Shown here in pieces: positions 6,106 through 6,675 of a stretch of 6,675 nt of DNA. Made by a program: the position numbers and the translations under genes. Positions within the stretch are counted from its first letter, which is position 1, and each line of letters starts with the position of its first letter. The stretch comes from Bacteroidota bacterium. Lineage in GTDB: Bacteria; Bacteroidota; Bacteroidia; 2-12-FULL-35-15. Below the pieces are notes generated by a model. The model was not told where the DNA came from, searched no databases, and was given only the letters and a program-made list of their open reading frames with translations. Where the stretch lies: contig JAHEYA010000134.1 of NCBI GenBank assembly GCA_023251855.1, positions 1-6,675 of the forward strand. Reading direction: 5' to 3'.

Positions 6106-6208
6106 GCCAACTGCCAACTGCCTACTGCCAACTGCCTACTGCCTACTGCCTACTACCTACTGCCACTTTTGATTGCCAACTGCCAACTGCCTATTTCTAT
6201 TGCCTACT
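6106..6208. repeat. Heptanucleotide tandem array, unit GCCWACT
   Basis: Directly abutting the first array, eight contiguous units (GCCAACT or GCCTACT, last one ACCTACT) run from 6106 to 6161. GCCACTT follows, then a 6-base interruption, GCCAACT twice and GCCTATT (6175-6195), another 6-base interruption, and a final GCCTACT at 6202-6208. The unit length equals that of the neighbouring array, but the composition is much more GC-rich. The last unit lies inside the hydrolase reading frame and encodes part of its final residues; the TAG stop (6197-6199) falls in the degenerate interval. Together the two arrays fill all of the 306-base hydrolase-parA spacer except about 10 bases; no gene or RNA is seen in it. 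Confidence 0.95.
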
Positions 6209-6675
6209 CGTTTTTTCCAAAATAATACTTCCTAACGATTTGCTTTCGCCAACATTAAATAAAATCAACTCATTTCCTGCTTGTGTAAACTTTTTAGTTG
6301 CTTCTTTTTTATCAATCTTTATCGGATCAAAGGTATCATAATGCATCCCAATAATTTTGCGGCATTTAATAAAATCGGCAGCAATAATTGCATTGTCGAC
6401 ACCCATTGTAAAATTATCACCAATTGGTAAAAAGGCAAAATTGATGGTACGATAATCTCCAATCAGCTTCATATCATAGGAAAGAGCGGTATCACCTGCA
6501 AAGTAAAAATTACCTTGATTAGACTCGATAACAAACCCCATCGGATTACCAGCATAGGCTCCATCAGGTAAACTGCTGGAATGAGCTGCTGCCACACATT
6601 TTACATTGCCAAAATCAAATTTATATTTACCACCAACATTCATTGGATGAGTGTTGGTTATTTTATTTTTATTTA
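6197..6675 (-). CDS. UPF0173-type metal-dependent hydrolase (metallo-beta-lactamase fold), 5' end cut by window edge
   Basis: The minus-strand frame is open to the right edge, so 158 C-terminal residues are visible. The internal Met at 6641-6643 is not the start. The upstream codons read ...THPMNVGGKYKFDFG, matching the usual HPMN.GG...FDFG middle of UPF0173 proteins, which are about 225-230 residues long. The missing N-terminal third should carry the first metal ligands (HxHxDH). Seen here are AAHSSSLPDG, the AGDTALSYDMKLIG block with its aspartate ligand, FLPIGDNFTMG, and the last metal histidine in GMHYDTFDPI. The family has a metallo-beta-lactamase fold and probably binds two zinc or similar ions; its natural substrate is unknown. 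The last residues (SRQ) and the TAG stop lie in the edge of a heptamer repeat array, so the C-terminal tail is probably repeat-derived. parA follows on the same strand after 306 bases; co-transcription through the repeats is possible but unproven. Confidence 0.93.
   Translation of the reverse strand, partial: NKNKITNTHPMNVGGKYKFDFGNVKCVAAAHSSSLPDGAYAGNPMGFVIESNQGNFYFAGDTALSYDMKLIGDYRTINFAFLPIGDNFTMGVDNAIIAADFIKCRKIIGMHYDTFDPIKIDKKEATKKFTQAGNELILFNVGESKSLGSIILEKTSRQ

Noticed and set aside
5921..6161. Long-range RNA pairing between AGTT words of one array and AACT words of the other
   Set aside because: Only 4 of 7 bases per unit match and many units carry the TACT variant, so no stable extended stem is supported.
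5900..6208. CRISPR array
   Set aside because: The repeats are contiguous 7-base units with no unique spacers and no cas genes nearby.

Overview
The window is AT-rich chromosomal DNA from a member of the Bacteroidota, probably a Sphingobacteriia/Chitinophagia- or Flavobacteriia-type lineage. The evidence is gene content: chromosomal parA-parB followed directly by a DUF5683 gene, a Bacteroidota-style rhomboid, a DUF1572/DinB-like protein, and small secreted proteins with Ala-Gln signal-peptide ends. Clear Shine-Dalgarno sequences are largely absent. Species cannot be assigned from the sequence alone.

Layout. At the left edge, on the minus strand, is a class IV aminotransferase (positions 1-729, 3' end outside the window). 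A GmhB-like HAD phosphatase (739-1218) lies 9 bases upstream of it and is probably in the same operon. A 77-bp imperfect palindrome built from CACTAAG-like heptamers (1301-1377) separates this pair from a rhomboid protease (1417-2031, minus). A second palindromic element (2130-2222), foldable into an outer stem plus three hairpins, separates the rhomboid from a DUF1572/DinB-like protein (2280-2819, minus). The only plus-strand gene is a small predicted secreted protein of unknown function (2925-3374). It is divergent from the DinB-like gene and convergent with the DUF5683 gene.

The right half is a minus-strand chromosome-segregation block, in transcription order: a UPF0173 metal-dependent hydrolase (6197-6675, 5' end outside the window), parA (5075-5890), parB (4065-4979) and DUF5683 (3394-4029). 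ParA (ATPase) and ParB (CTPase/DNA clamp) form the chromosome origin-segregation system. The DUF5683 protein is a frequent Bacteroidota neighbour of unknown function. No parS-like site was found.

The most unusual content is between genes. All of the 306-base spacer upstream of parA except about the first 10 bases is made of two abutting heptanucleotide arrays, a TAGTTAT array (5900-6104) and a GCCWACT array (6106-6208). The second runs into the last codons of the hydrolase. The parA-parB spacer is also built from 7-base units, arranged as an 18-bp inverted repeat. No new enzymatic or defence system is visible. The genes are ordinary, and the repeat-derived spacers are what deserve a second look.
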